From Thioclava sp. JE_KL1 (GTDB lineage Bacteria; Pseudomonadota; Alphaproteobacteria; Rhodobacterales; Rhodobacteraceae), in the NCBI RefSeq assembly GCF_009296265.1, contig NZ_WBJS01000001.1, forward strand, positions 310,001 through 374,000: a stretch of DNA of 64,000 nucleotides, written 5' to 3'. The translations under genes and the position numbers were made by a program. The notes beneath the pieces were generated by a model that was not told the origin of the DNA, searched no databases, and saw only the letters and a list, made by a program, of their open reading frames with translations. Below, in pieces: positions 1 through 9,426 of the stretch (the first letter of the stretch is position 1; each line of letters starts with the position of its first letter).

Positions 1-1401
1 GTCGAAGTGCCGAGCCCCGCGGCCGGCACGCTCGGCGAGATCGTGGCCGCCGAAGGCGAGACCGTCGGCGTCGATGCGCTTCTCGCGACGATCGAAGAGG
101 CCGGCGCCAGCCCCGCGCCGAAGAAGAAAGAAGACAAACCGGCGGAAAAACCCGCCCAACAGCCCCAATCGAATGAGGGAAAAATGACCGACGTGATGGT
201 GCCCAGCCTTGGTGAATCGGTCACCGAGGCAACTGTGTCGACGTGGTTCAAGAAGGTTGGCGACAAGGTCGCGGCCGACGAGATGCTCTGCGAGCTGGAA
301 ACCGACAAGGTCTCCGTCGAAGTGCCGTCTCCTGCGGCTGGCGTTCTCAAGGAGATCGTCGCCGAAGAAGGCACGACCGTCGATGCCTCGGCCAAGCTTG
401 CCGTGATCGCCGAAGGCGAAAGCGGTGGCACCTCCGACAGCGCCCCCGCGAAGGAGGAGGCCAAATCCGAAGCCCCCGCTGCCAGCGGGAAGGGCGGCAA
501 GGATGTCGAGGATGCGCCTTCCGCCAAGAAGCTGATGGCCGAGAAGGGCATCGACCCGGCTTCCGTTCAGGGGTCTGGCAAAGACGGCCGGATCATGAAG
601 GAAGACGTGGCCAAGGCCGAAAACGCGCCGAAGCAGGCGTCGGTCAACGTCGCCTCGACGCCCTCGCAAGCGCCGCGCGGCCCGGTCAATGCCGATGACG
701 CGTCGCGCGAAGAGCGCGTGAAGATGACCCGCCTGCGTGCGACCATCGCCAAGCGCCTCAAGGACTCGCAGAACACCGCGGCGATGCTGACCACCTATAA
801 CGAGGTGGACATGTCGGGCGTGATGAACCTGCGCAACGAGTACAAGGACCTGTTCAACAAGAAGCACGGCGTGAAGCTCGGCTTCATGTCCTTCTTCGTG
901 AAGGCTTGCTGCCACGCGCTCAAAGAGGTCCCGGAAGTCAACGCCGAGATCGACGGAAACGAGGTCGTCTACAAGAACTACGTCCACATGGGCGTGGCCG
1001 TGGGCACCCCGAACGGGCTCGTCGTGCCGGTCGTGCGCGATGCCGACCAGATGAGCTTCGCGTCGATCGAGAAGACGATCGCCGAGATGGGCACCCGCGC
1101 CCGTGACGGCAAACTCTCGATGGCCGAGATGCAGGGCGGTTCGTTCACCATCTCGAACGGCGGCGTCTATGGCTCGCTGATGTCCTCGCCGATCCTCAAC
1201 CCGCCGCAATCGGGTATCCTCGGCATGCACAAGATCCAGGAACGTCCGATGGTCGAGAACGGCCAGATCGTCATCAAGCCGATGATGTATCTCGCACTCA
1301 GCTACGACCACCGCATCGTCGACGGCAAAGGCGCCGTGACCTTCCTCGTGCGCGTCAAGGAAGCGCTGGAAGATCCGCGCCGCCTGCTGATGGACCTGTA
1401 A
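1..1401 (+). CDS. odhB: Dihydrolipoamide succinyltransferase, E2 of 2-oxoglutarate dehydrogenase (5' partial)
   Basis: Transfers succinyl groups from E1 to CoA and forms the core of the cytoplasmic 2-oxoglutarate dehydrogenase complex in the TCA cycle. The frame is open from base 1, so the 5' end lies outside the window and no start is visible. The visible part has the tail of a first lipoyl domain (residues 1-40), an Ala/Lys/Pro linker, a complete second lipoyl domain (62-137) with ETDKV around the lipoyl lysine near residue 103, an E3-binding domain (about 168-203, [11 protein letters not shown]) and the acyltransferase domain with the catalytic [10 protein letters not shown] near the C-terminus. 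Two lipoyl domains are more than the one typical of E. coli SucB. lpd follows after one intervening gene. An E2 of another 2-oxoacid complex is possible but less likely. Confidence 0.95.
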   Translation, partial: VEVPSPAAGTLGEIVAAEGETVGVDALLATIEEAGASPAPKKKEDKPAEKPAQQPQSNEGKMTDVMVPSLGESVTEATVSTWFKKVGDKVAADEMLCELETDKVSVEVPSPAAGVLKEIVAEEGTTVDASAKLAVIAEGESGGTSDSAPAKEEAKSEAPAASGKGGKDVEDAPSAKKLMAEKGIDPASVQGSGKDGRIMKEDVAKAENAPKQASVNVASTPSQAPRGPVNADDASREERVKMTRLRATIAKRLKDSQNTAAMLTTYNEVDMSGVMNLRNEYKDLFNKKHGVKLGFMSFFVKACCHALKEVPEVNAEIDGNEVVYKNYVHMGVAVGTPNGLVVPVVRDADQMSFASIEKTIAEMGTRARDGKLSMAEMQGGSFTISNGGVYGSLMSSPILNPPQSGILGMHKIQERPMVENGQIVIKPMMYLALSYDHRIVDGKGAVTFLVRVKEALEDPRRLLMDL

Positions 1402-1511
1402 GACCGGGACGAAGGCGGCAGCCCCCTGCCCCTTCCTCTTGATCCAAATATCCTCGGGGGGTCCGGGGGGCAGACAGCCCTCCGGTCCGCCCTCTCCACC
1501 GGGAGCGACCC

Positions 1512-1904
1512 ATGACCCCCGAACTCACCGTGCTCATCCTCGCGATCCTGCTCCATCTGGGGCTGATGATCGCCTATTCGGTCAAGGCGAATACCGAGCT
1601 CGGCACGAAATACCCTGTTTCTCCGCGCGACAGAACGCCACCGCCGATCTCGACCCTGCTCGGCCGGATTCAGCGCGCGATGAACAACTCCTTCGAGGGG
1701 CTGATCCTCTTCGCCCCCGTCGCGCTGGTCATCGCCCTGACCGGGCAGTCGAGCGCCGCCACTGCGGCCTTCGCCTGGATCTTCCTGATCGCGCGGGTTC
1801 TCTACATTCCGTCCTATCTGCTGGGCTGGGTGCCGTGGCGCTCGCTCATCTGGGGCTTTTCCTTCTTCGCAATTCTGGCGCTGGCAATTGCCGCGCTGAT
1901 CTGA
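1512..1904 (+). CDS. MAPEG-family integral membrane protein
   Basis: This 130-residue protein has about four hydrophobic segments (roughly residues 5-25, 60-80, 83-103, 108-128). The loop after the first segment carries NTELGTKYPVSPRD and then RIQRAMNNSFEGL, the pattern of MAPEG proteins (membrane-associated eicosanoid and glutathione metabolism). The substrate cannot be read from sequence; bacterial members are mostly uncharacterised. GGAG lies about 7 nt before the ATG. It sits between odhB and lpd on the same strand, so it is probably cotranscribed with TCA-cycle genes. A direct role in the dehydrogenase complex is not implied. Confidence 0.8.
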   Translation: MTPELTVLILAILLHLGLMIAYSVKANTELGTKYPVSPRDRTPPPISTLLGRIQRAMNNSFEGLILFAPVALVIALTGQSSAATAAFAWIFLIARVLYIPSYLLGWVPWRSLIWGFSFFAILALAIAALI

Positions 1905-1952
1905 CCTCCCGGCGCGAGGCCCCCTCGCGCCCCAATCCAAGGAGCAAGAACA

Positions 1953-3341
1953 ATGGCTGACTATGATGTGATCGTGATCGGCGGCGGCCCGGGCGGCTAT
2001 GTCTGCGCCATCCGCTGCGCCCAGCTGGGCCTGAAAACCGCCTGTGTCGAAGGCCGTGACAGTCTCGGTGGCACCTGCCTCAACGTGGGCTGCATCCCCT
2101 CCAAGGCGCTGCTGCATGCCACGCATCAGCTGCACGAAGCCGAGCATAACTTCGCCAAGATGGGCCTGAAGGGCAAATCGCCTTCGGTCGATTGGAAGCA
2201 GATGCTGACCTACAAGCAGGAAGTCATCGACGGCAACACCAAGGGCATCGAGTTCCTGTTCAAGAAGAACAAGATCGACTGGCTCAAGGGCTGGGGCTCG
2301 ATCCCGGAAGCCGGCAAGGTGAAAGTGGGCGAGGACGTCCACAACGCCAAGTCGATCGTGATCGCGACCGGCTCCGAGCCGTCCTCGCTGCCGGGCATCG
2401 AGATCGACGAGAAAACCGTCGTGACCTCGACCGGCGCGCTGTCGCTCAACAAGATCCCGAAGTCGATGGTCGTCATCGGTGCGGGCGTCATCGGTCTGGA
2501 AATGGGCTCGGTCTATGCCCGTCTCGGCGCGGATGTGACCGTCGTGGAATATCTCGACGCGATCACCCCCGGCATGGACGGCGAGGTCTCCAAGAACTTC
2601 CAAAAAATCCTGTCCAAGCAGGGCCTGAAATTCGTCATGGGCGCCGCCGTGCAGGGCGTCGACATGAAGAACGGCAAGGCCACGGTGAACTACCAGCTGC
2701 GCAAAGATGAGAGCAACGCCTCGATCGAGACCGAGACCGTTCTCGTCGCGACCGGCCGCAAGCCCTATACCGATGGTCTGGGCCTCGAAGGCGTCGGCGT
2801 CGAGATGCTGCCGCGCGGTCAGGTGAAAACCGACGCGCATTGGCAGACCTCCGCGAAGGGCATCTACGCCATCGGCGACGCGGTCACTGGCCCGATGCTC
2901 GCCCACAAGGCCGAGGACGAAGGCATGGCCGTCGCCGAAGTCATCGCGGGCAAGCATGGTCACGTGAACTACGAAGTGATCCCGAGCGTGATCTACACCA
3001 CCCCGGAAGTCGCTTCGGTGGGCCAGACCGAAGAGGCGCTCAAGCAGGACGGCCGCGCCTACAAGGTCGGCAAGTTCTCCTTCATGGGCAATGGCCGCGC
3101 CAAGGCAGTATTCCAGTCGGACGGCTTCGTGAAGCTGATCGCCGATAAGGAAACCGACCGCATCCTCGGCTGCCACATCATCGGCCCCGGCGCGGGCGAC
3201 CTGATCCACGAGATCTGCGTGGCGATGGAATTCGGCGCCTCGGCGCAGGACGTGGCGCTGACCTGCCACGCCCACCCGACCTTCTCCGAGGCTGTGCGCG
3301 AAGCCGCGCTCGCCTGCGGCGACGGCGCGATCCACGCCTGA
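1953..3341 (+). CDS. lpd: Dihydrolipoamide dehydrogenase (E3)
   Basis: A 462-residue flavoprotein, the usual E3 length, that reoxidises dihydrolipoyl groups and reduces NAD+. Visible features are the N-terminal FAD dinucleotide fold (GGGPGGY, residues 10-16), the redox disulfide C42-LNVG-C47, the second dinucleotide fold ([11 protein letters not shown], about residue 175) and the C-terminal dimerisation domain with the HAHPTFSEA His-Glu pair that acts as catalytic base. AAGGAG stands 9 nt before the ATG. It is the last gene of the odhB-MAPEG-lpd run and a strong terminator follows. The E3 may also serve other complexes such as pyruvate dehydrogenase. Confidence 0.97.
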   Translation: MADYDVIVIGGGPGGYVCAIRCAQLGLKTACVEGRDSLGGTCLNVGCIPSKALLHATHQLHEAEHNFAKMGLKGKSPSVDWKQMLTYKQEVIDGNTKGIEFLFKKNKIDWLKGWGSIPEAGKVKVGEDVHNAKSIVIATGSEPSSLPGIEIDEKTVVTSTGALSLNKIPKSMVVIGAGVIGLEMGSVYARLGADVTVVEYLDAITPGMDGEVSKNFQKILSKQGLKFVMGAAVQGVDMKNGKATVNYQLRKDESNASIETETVLVATGRKPYTDGLGLEGVGVEMLPRGQVKTDAHWQTSAKGIYAIGDAVTGPMLAHKAEDEGMAVAEVIAGKHGHVNYEVIPSVIYTTPEVASVGQTEEALKQDGRAYKVGKFSFMGNGRAKAVFQSDGFVKLIADKETDRILGCHIIGPGAGDLIHEICVAMEFGASAQDVALTCHAHPTFSEAVREAALACGDGAIHA

Positions 3342-3366
3342 TCGGCCAAGGGTCGAGAGAAATGCG

Positions 3367-3395
3367 AAAGGGCGCCCCGCGAGGCGCCCTTTTTG
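3367..3395 (+). terminator. Rho-independent terminator after lpd
   Basis: An 8-bp perfect stem (3369-3376 with 3383-3390, core GGGCGCC) and 6-nt loop followed by a T run. It lies 26 nt after the lpd stop and ends the odhB-lpd transcript. Confidence 0.9.
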
Positions 3396-3433
3396 TTTGA
3401 AACGGTGACCCGACACCGATCACGAAGTCAGCC

Positions 3434-3937
3434 TCACCCCTCGCCGTGATCCGCCGCCGCGTCCATCTTGGCGGCGAATTCCCGGCGCAGTTCGCGGCGC
3501 AGTTCGGCGGCGCGCCAGCGGTGGCGTTCCTCTGCCGTCTCCGGCTCCAGCTTCGGTACCGCGGCGGGTTTACCGTTCTCGTCCACCGCAACCATCGTGA
3601 AATAGCAGCTATTGGTGTGCCGCCGCGTGCCAGCCGTGATGTTCTCGGCCTCGACGCGGATGCCGATCTCCATCGAGGTCCGGCCCGTGTGGTTCACGCT
3701 GGCGCGGAACGTCACCAGTTCGCCCACATTGATCGGCTGCTGGAAGGTCACCTGATCGACCGACAGCGTCACCGCGTAGCGCTGTGAGTAGCGTGAGGCG
3801 AGCGAGAACGCGACCCGATCGAGCCAGTTCAGCAGCGCGCCGCCATGCACCTTGCCGGAGAAATTCGCCTGATCGGGCGTCATCAGCACGGTCATCACGA
3901 GGCGCTTGCGATCCTCGAAGCTCAGCGTTTCGGTCAT
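3434..3937 (-). CDS. Acyl-CoA thioesterase, hotdog fold
   Basis: This 167-residue protein resembles the YciA/ACOT branch of hotdog thioesterases, which hydrolyse acyl-CoA to free acid and CoA in the cytoplasm. The N-terminal half holds the family core: MTPDQANFSGKVHGGALLNW with the catalytic Asp/Asn region and HGG turn, then SVDQVTFQQPINVGELVTF and GRTSMEIGIRV. The C-terminal 40 residues are charged and Arg/Glu-rich, beyond the usual domain. The ATG at 3937 was chosen because ACGAGGA lies 8 nt upstream and the hotdog domain starts just after it; the longer open frame to 4006 has no such support. Chain-length preference is unknown. Confidence 0.9.
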   Translation of the reverse strand: MTETLSFEDRKRLVMTVLMTPDQANFSGKVHGGALLNWLDRVAFSLASRYSQRYAVTLSVDQVTFQQPINVGELVTFRASVNHTGRTSMEIGIRVEAENITAGTRRHTNSCYFTMVAVDENGKPAAVPKLEPETAEERHRWRAAELRRELRREFAAKMDAAADHGEG

Positions 3938-4009
3938 GTTTTTTCCTCGTTGCCCCGGGCCATATGCGCGAAAGCCTCCCGTCGGGTCAATCCGCGCGGT
4001 GCGCATAGC

Positions 4010-6460
4010 TTACTTGCGCGGCTTGGCCCGCAGGGTCGGATCGGCCTCGCGCGGGTCTTCTGGCCACGGGTGCTTGGGGTAGCGCCCGCGCATATCCTTG
4101 CGCACATCGGCGTAAGAGCCCTCCCAGAAACCCGGCAGGTCCATCGTCACCTGAATGGGTTTGTGGCCGGGCGACAGCAGCGTGATCCGCAGCGGCAGGT
4201 GTTTCGGGCCGACCGTGGGATGGGCGGTGACGCCGAACATCTCCTGCAGGCGGATCTCGATCCCCGGCGCCTCGCCCGCGTAGTCGATCGGCACGCGACG
4301 GCCCAGAGGGGTCTCGAAATGCGCAGGAGCCAAGTGATCCACCAGCTGCATCTGCTCCCAGTCGAGCGCCGCACGCAGCGGATCGGTGAGGTCCAGCTTG
4401 CGCAGATCGGCCTCGGTCCGGGCCTTGCCGAGATAGGGCAGCAGCCAGTCCTCAGCCGAAGCCAGCAGCCCCTCATCCGAGAAATCCGGCAGATCGGCCC
4501 CCTGCCCGCGCAACAGCTCCACCCGCGCCTGAAGGCGACGCGCGGCTGGCGTCATCGGCAGCCCGATCTGGCGCAGCCCCGCCAGCGCGCCGCGCGCCAA
4601 TGCCTCGCGCGGAGCGTCCTTCCAGACGCGATCGTCGAGCACCAGCGCGCCGAACCGTTCGTGCTTGCGCGCGATCACCCGGCCCTCGCGCCTGGACCAG
4701 TCGCAGACATCGTGCCACGCGATCTGATCGGCGAAGAGGCGGCGGACCTCGGCCTCGGAGATCGCGATGCCTTGGCGCACTTTCGCCTCGCGCGGATCGC
4801 CATCGAGATCGCTCACCACGAGCAGGCGTTGTGCGCCCAGCGGATCACCCTCGGCCACCACAGCGCCCTTGCCGCCTGACAGCACGTAGCGCGGCGCATC
4901 GCCCTTGCGGCGCAGACCAACGCGGTCGGGATAGGCGAGCGCGAGTTGTTCGGCGGGCGAATAGGTCTCGGGCGTCTCGGGGGCGAGGCGGGCCAGCCGC
5001 TTCGCCTCGGAGCGGATACGCTCGATCGTGCCGCGATGGGGCGTGTAGGGATGGTTCGCCTCGAAACGCTTCGGGTCGCGGATGGCGCTGAGGCGCAGAG
5101 TCAGATCGGCGGGCGCGCCGCGCAGGGGATCGCGCTCGGCCAATAGGGCAGCGAGCGGCGCGGCCTCGGGGCCAGCGGTCAACAGCATATGCCCGAGGCG
5201 CGGATGCAGCGGCAGTTTGGCGAGCTTGCGCCCGTGTTCGGTGATCAGCCCCGATTTAAGCGCGCCGAGCTCTTCCAGCAAAGCGCGCGCCTCCGCCATC
5301 GCGTGCGCGGGCGGCGGGGTCAGGAAAGCCAGATCACCGCCCTCCGTTCCCCAGACCGCGAGTTCCAGCGCGAGGCCCGTGAGGTCGGCCACCTCGATCT
5401 CGGGCGGGGCGAAGGCGGGCAGCGCACCCTCCGCGCCCTTGGTCCAGAGCCGGTAGCAGATGCCTTCCGCCACGCGCCCTGCGCGGCCCCGGCGCTGCTC
5501 GGCCTCGGCGCGCGAAACGGGCTCTGTCACCAGCCGCGCCATGCCCGAGCTCGGGTCGAAGCGCGCGCGGCGGGCGCGGCCGCCGTCGATCACGACGCGA
5601 ATGTCCTCGATGGTCAGCGAGGTTTCCGCGATGGCGGTGGCCAGCACCAGTTTCCGGCCCGAGGGCGCGGGCGCGATGGCGGCGCGTTGGGCTGCGAATT
5701 CCATCGCGCCGAACAGCGGGCGGATCGCGATGTCATCGGCCAAGCGGCCTTTCAGCAGAGCTTCGACACGGCGAATCTCGCCCTCGCCCGGCAGGAAGGC
5801 CAGCAGGCTGCCCTCGGTGGCCTCGGCGGCCTCGGTGATAAGTCCAGCCATCGCGGCCTCGAACCGCATCGAACTGTCGACCGGACGGTCCAGCCAGCGC
5901 GTCTCCACCGGATAGGCCCGGCCCTCGGACACCACGATGGGCGCATTGTCCAAGAGAGCCGCCACCGGCTCGGCGTCGAGCGTGGCCGACATCACCACCA
6001 GCGCCAGATCGGGGCGCAGCGCGCCGCGCACTTCCCACGCCAGCGCCAGCCCCAGATCGGCATTCAGCGAGCGTTCGTGGAATTCGTCGAAGATCACGCA
6101 GCCGATGCCGGTCAGTTCCGGGTCGGATTGCAGCACGCGGGTCAGGATGCCTTCGGTCACCACCTCGATCCGGGTGGTTTTCGAGACCTTCGCCTCGCCG
6201 CGAATGCGGTAGCCGACCGTCTCGCCGACCTTTTCGCCCAAAGTGTCCGCCATGCGCTCGGCGGCGGCGCGCGCGGCCAGACGGCGCGGCTCCAGCATGA
6301 CAATCCGGCCCTCGATCTGGTCGAGCAGCGCGAGGGGTACGCGGGTCGTCTTGCCCGCGCCCGGCGGCGCCATCAGCACCGCACGGCAATGCGTGGACAG
6401 CGCCGCCCGCAGATCGGGCAGCACCACGTCAATCGGGAGAGAGAGGCGGTCTGTTTTCAC
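4010..6460 (-). CDS. hrpB: ATP-dependent helicase HrpB, DEAH/RHA family
   Basis: An 816-residue RNA-helicase-type ATPase whose cellular role is poorly defined. It has Walker A APPGAGKTTRVPLAL near the N-terminus, the DEFHERS motif II typical of HrpB, MSATLD as motif III, and QRRGRAGR as motif VI, then the HA2/OB region and the conserved HrpB C-terminal domain ending in PFWEGSYADVRKDMRGRYPKH. The GTG at 6460 is preferred: it follows the upstream gene's stop by 7 nt with AAGGGG just ahead, and gives the N-terminus expected for the family. An ATG at 6496 is possible but lacks a ribosome site. It is cotranscribed with the DUF3108 gene. Confidence 0.93.
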   Translation of the reverse strand: MKTDRLSLPIDVVLPDLRAALSTHCRAVLMAPPGAGKTTRVPLALLDQIEGRIVMLEPRRLAARAAAERMADTLGEKVGETVGYRIRGEAKVSKTTRIEVVTEGILTRVLQSDPELTGIGCVIFDEFHERSLNADLGLALAWEVRGALRPDLALVVMSATLDAEPVAALLDNAPIVVSEGRAYPVETRWLDRPVDSSMRFEAAMAGLITEAAEATEGSLLAFLPGEGEIRRVEALLKGRLADDIAIRPLFGAMEFAAQRAAIAPAPSGRKLVLATAIAETSLTIEDIRVVIDGGRARRARFDPSSGMARLVTEPVSRAEAEQRRGRAGRVAEGICYRLWTKGAEGALPAFAPPEIEVADLTGLALELAVWGTEGGDLAFLTPPPAHAMAEARALLEELGALKSGLITEHGRKLAKLPLHPRLGHMLLTAGPEAAPLAALLAERDPLRGAPADLTLRLSAIRDPKRFEANHPYTPHRGTIERIRSEAKRLARLAPETPETYSPAEQLALAYPDRVGLRRKGDAPRYVLSGGKGAVVAEGDPLGAQRLLVVSDLDGDPREAKVRQGIAISEAEVRRLFADQIAWHDVCDWSRREGRVIARKHERFGALVLDDRVWKDAPREALARGALAGLRQIGLPMTPAARRLQARVELLRGQGADLPDFSDEGLLASAEDWLLPYLGKARTEADLRKLDLTDPLRAALDWEQMQLVDHLAPAHFETPLGRRVPIDYAGEAPGIEIRLQEMFGVTAHPTVGPKHLPLRITLLSPGHKPIQVTMDLPGFWEGSYADVRKDMRGRYPKHPWPEDPREADPTLRAKPRK

Positions 6461-6467
6461 CCGCCCC

Positions 6468-7220
6468 TTATTGCCGAGTGAGGCGGCCTTTTCCATAGAG
6501 CGTGTCGGTCTCGATCTTGTCGACCTGCAAACCGCCCTTCGGGCTCGGCTCGTAATAGAGGGTGAAGGCGAAGCGGCTCTTTTCCTTCATGTCCTTTTCC
6601 GAGAACCCTTCGAGCCTGCGATATTCGCCCGAACAGACGAGCTTCTTGCCATCGGGCTTCGGATCGAACAGGCGCACCTGCGAGCGCCGCGCGCCGTCAT
6701 ACATCTTCACGTCAAGCTTGCAGGCCTCGTCGCGCGGCACATCGCGCAGCACGGCATAAAGCGCGGTCAGCGGATCGACCGTGCCGCCCTGTTTCGCGGG
6801 ATCGACATCGCGGGGCTTGGGCTTGCGCGGCGGCTGCTGGCTGACGGAAACGGGCGTGCCGTTGTTGTAGACGATCTGGTGCTTGGATTTGCGCCCCGGT
6901 GCGTCGTCCACCTCGGAATACTTGAGCGGGGTGAATTTCTGGCCGTCGTGAAGCCCCGAGACGCTGGCCGAAAACTTGATCTTGCGCAGCAGCCCCACGA
7001 GGCCAGCCGTCTGCAGCACACCATTCGCGCCATAGGCGCCATCGGTGATCTTGCCGTTGATCGCCAGCTCCCCCGCGCGGATGCCTTTCAGCACCACATC
7101 GAAGACGATCTTGTCGCTTTGCTCGGCGCGTGCGGGCGCTGCGCCAAGGGGCGCGATCACCAGCGCCGCTGTCAACGCAGCGGTCAAGGCGCGGGGCAAG
7201 CGGTTCGAAAGAGATGTCAT
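6468..7220 (-). CDS. DUF3108-domain secreted protein
   Basis: A 250-residue protein of unknown function with a clear Sec signal peptide (residues 1-32, ending GAAPARA-EQ). The mature part begins DKIVFDVVLKGIRAGELAING, the start pattern of DUF3108 proteins, which are periplasmic or outer-membrane-facing beta-rich proteins. The ATG at 7220 was chosen because GAGG lies 7 nt upstream and the signal peptide starts there; another ATG two codons earlier has no space for a ribosome site. The hrpB start lies 8 nt beyond its stop, suggesting an operon without an evident functional link. Confidence 0.8.
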   Translation of the reverse strand: MTSLSNRLPRALTAALTAALVIAPLGAAPARAEQSDKIVFDVVLKGIRAGELAINGKITDGAYGANGVLQTAGLVGLLRKIKFSASVSGLHDGQKFTPLKYSEVDDAPGRKSKHQIVYNNGTPVSVSQQPPRKPKPRDVDPAKQGGTVDPLTALYAVLRDVPRDEACKLDVKMYDGARRSQVRLFDPKPDGKKLVCSGEYRRLEGFSEKDMKEKSRFAFTLYYEPSPKGGLQVDKIETDTLYGKGRLTRQ

Positions 7221-7350
7221 TGGCATCCTCGTGTCAGGAATTTCCCATTGGCTCTGGACATAGGTCGCAGGGTGCAGGCAAGTAACCGTTAAGTCTTCAC
7301 GTCTGATGTCATTTTTGACACGAATACCCAAAATCAGCGAAAGCCTGCCG

Positions 7351-8337
7351 ATGACCAAACAAAGCCCCGCCGACCTCGCTCCGCGCATTCTGGCCTCCGA
7401 TCGCCGCGCCTTGGCCCGAGCGATCACGCTGGTGGAATCGGGCCGGGCCGAGCATCGCGCGCAGGCGGTCGAACTGCTCGATACGCTGGCGGGCGAAGGG
7501 CGTCAGGCGCTGCGCATCGGGCTTTCGGGCACACCGGGCGTAGGCAAATCCACCTTCATCGAAGCCTTCGGGATGATGCTGACCGCGAAGGGGCTGAAGG
7601 TCGCCGTGCTGGCGGTCGACCCGTCCTCGGCGCGCTCGGGCGGCTCGATCTTGGGCGACAAGACCCGGATGGAGCGGCTGTCGCGCGATCCGAACGCTTT
7701 CATCCGTCCCTCGCCTAGCCAAGCGCATCTCGGCGGCGTCGCGCGGCGTACCCGCGAGGCGGTGTCGCTGTGCGAGGCGGCGGGCTTCGACGTGGTGCTG
7801 ATCGAGACCGTGGGCGTCGGCCAGTCCGAGACGCTCGTGGCCGAGATGGTGGATCTGTTCGTGCTGCTAATGGCCCCGGCGGGCGGCGACGAGCTGCAAG
7901 GCGTCAAGCGCGGCATCATGGAGATGGCCGACCTGATCTTGGTGAACAAGGCCGATGGCGATCTGAAACCGGCCGCGATGCGCACAGTCTCGGATTACGC
8001 TGGTGCGCTGCGCCTGTTGCGCAAGCGGCCGCAGGACCCCGAGGGTTTCCCCAAGGCGCTGCCGGTCTCGGCGATGGAAGAGAACGGGCTGGAGAAGGCC
8101 TGGGACGAGATGACCGCGCTGGCCGAGTGGCGGCGCGCGAACGGGCATTTCGATCAGCGCCGGGCCGAGCAGGCGCGGCATTGGTTCGAAGCCGAGGTCC
8201 GCGAAGGACTTCTTGCAAGACTGCGTCAGGACCCGGAGATCCGGGCAAAGATGCGCGAGCTTGGCGATGCCGTGGCCAGCGGCGAAAGCGCGGCCTCGGC
8301 GGCCGCAGCCGAGATGCTGGAGCAGTTGGGCGGCTGA
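7351..8337 (+). CDS. meaB: MeaB/ArgK-family P-loop GTPase (methylmalonyl-CoA mutase chaperone)
   Basis: This 328-residue protein is a G3E GTPase. MeaB proteins protect and reload the B12 cofactor of acyl-CoA mutases. Visible motifs are the P-loop [12 protein letters not shown] (58-69), the [20 protein letters not shown] segment diagnostic of the family, the ETVGVGQSE switch region and NKAD for guanine specificity. The ATG at 7351 begins the family N-terminus; the frame is open back to 7306 without support. No mutase is encoded next to it, so the client (methylmalonyl-CoA or ethylmalonyl-CoA mutase) is inferred to be elsewhere. It is divergent from the DUF3108 gene. Confidence 0.93.
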   Translation: MTKQSPADLAPRILASDRRALARAITLVESGRAEHRAQAVELLDTLAGEGRQALRIGLSGTPGVGKSTFIEAFGMMLTAKGLKVAVLAVDPSSARSGGSILGDKTRMERLSRDPNAFIRPSPSQAHLGGVARRTREAVSLCEAAGFDVVLIETVGVGQSETLVAEMVDLFVLLMAPAGGDELQGVKRGIMEMADLILVNKADGDLKPAAMRTVSDYAGALRLLRKRPQDPEGFPKALPVSAMEENGLEKAWDEMTALAEWRRANGHFDQRRAEQARHWFEAEVREGLLARLRQDPEIRAKMRELGDAVASGESAASAAAAEMLEQLGG

Positions 8338-8359
8338 ACGCCGCCCTACCCGGCCCCGC

Positions 8360-8920
8360 TCACATATCGCTTTCTTTCTTGTCCAACGTGGGCTCGGTAT
8401 GTTCCGGCTCCCCGTGGGTCATGTCTTCATGTGAAATCTGCGGATCGGCGACCGGTGCGCTCTCCGGCGTTGCCGCGGCGGGTTGATCGCGGTTGAGATC
8501 GACCGGGATGTCCACGACCATCAGACCCGTCTTCTCGAAGCGCAGGTTGAGCGTGACCATGTCGCCCTGATGGAGCGGCTGGTTCAGCCCCATGAACATG
8601 ACGTGATCGCCGCCACGCTGCAGGACATGCTCGCCCTTCGCGGGGATCTCGAAGCCTTCCTTGACCTCGAGCATCTGCATCTCGCCATTCGGCCCTTGTT
8701 TGTGGGTGTGCAGCTCGACGCGCGCGGCGACGTTCGAGCTGACCGAGAGAAGGCGATCGTCGAGATCGGAGATATTCTTGATCTCCATGAAGGCCGCCGC
8801 CGATTTCGACATTGGGGTCGAAACCCGGACGTAAGGATCGAGGATCTGGATCGGCTCGGCAGCGAAGGCGGGGAGAGCTGCGGCGATCAGGGCCGCGCTC
8901 ATCAGGTATTTGCGGATCAT
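8360..8920 (-). CDS. Periplasmic copper chaperone, PCu(A)C family
   Basis: A 186-residue secreted protein with a signal peptide (1-20, cleavage after AFA). PCu(A)C proteins deliver Cu(I) to the CuA or CuB centres of haem-copper oxidases. The expected ligands are visible: HTH near residue 72 followed by EMQML, and HVMFMG near residue 105, matching the H-M...H-x-M pattern. A His/Met/acid-rich tail (HEDMTHGEPEH) may add metal sites. AGGAG lies 6 nt before the ATG. The adjacent secreted ORF on the same strand is probably cotranscribed. The likely client is the aa3 oxidase whose subunit I is encoded at about 46-47.7 kb. Confidence 0.9.
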   Translation of the reverse strand: MIRKYLMSAALIAAALPAFAAEPIQILDPYVRVSTPMSKSAAAFMEIKNISDLDDRLLSVSSNVAARVELHTHKQGPNGEMQMLEVKEGFEIPAKGEHVLQRGGDHVMFMGLNQPLHQGDMVTLNLRFEKTGLMVVDIPVDLNRDQPAAATPESAPVADPQISHEDMTHGEPEHTEPTLDKKESDM

Positions 8921-8960
8921 TTGCGTCTCCTGTGGGTGTGTTCGTCTGAAAGTTTGGGGG

Positions 8961-9314
8961 TCAGACGGGCATGGGCGGTCCGCGAGCGCGCGGCACCACG
9001 ACAGCCTGCGCCTGCGCGGCCTCGGGCTCCACCGTCTCGACGCTGCGCCCCTCGCCCTTCGGCGGTGTCGGCAGAGCCGGCGCGAGCGCGACGGCGGCCA
9101 TCATCGCCAGCACCATGTCGGGGCAGATATGGGCGGGGCCAGTCGGGTTGCCCTCGACATCGACGCTGACCGTGGTCACGCCGTAGCCGGTGCAGACCAC
9201 CACCTCGCCCGCGACGCGCGCCTGACCGCGTGCGACCGCCATCGTCATGCTGGTCATGGCCAGCATGAGCGCCGCGGCGATCCCAATTGGCAACTTGAAG
9301 CGCGTCCTCCACAT
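8961..9314 (-). CDS. Small secreted or membrane-anchored protein of unknown function
   Basis: This protein of about 117 residues has a hydrophobic N-terminus (about 8-28) that could be a signal peptide or anchor, followed by VVCTGYGVTTV and AHICPDM, giving two cysteines and a histidine, then another hydrophobic stretch and an acidic/Pro-rich tail. The layout resembles small DUF2946-like secreted proteins found beside copper chaperones, but I cannot assign a family. The ATG at 9314 is used; a GTG three codons earlier is possible and neither has a strong ribosome site. It lies upstream of the copper chaperone (40 nt), suggesting a shared role in metal delivery, which is inference. Confidence 0.6.
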   Translation of the reverse strand: MWRTRFKLPIGIAAALMLAMTSMTMAVARGQARVAGEVVVCTGYGVTTVSVDVEGNPTGPAHICPDMVLAMMAAVALAPALPTPPKGEGRSVETVEPEAAQAQAVVVPRARGPPMPV

Positions 9315-9373
9315 GGCGCTCACACTAGCGTGACGACGCAGGGAGGGAAATACGGCAGATAAAGCCGCATAAG

Positions 9374-9406
9374 CAAAAACCCCGCGCCGAGGCGCGGGGT
9401 TTTTGT
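9374..9406. terminator. Bidirectional terminator between rpmB and the small secreted gene
   Basis: A long GC stem (CCCCGCGCC with its complement, 3-nt loop) flanked by A run on the left and T run on the right. It can end rpmB transcripts on the minus strand and plus-strand readthrough. Confidence 0.85.
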
Positions 9407-9426
9407 AACGGTGGATCCGGAAAGGA

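Noticed and set aside
1302-3416. 704-codon minus-strand open frame over odhB and lpd
   Set aside because: It is antisense to lpd, whose motifs are unambiguous. Its composition is His/Arg/Asp-rich, as expected for a shadow frame in GC-rich DNA.
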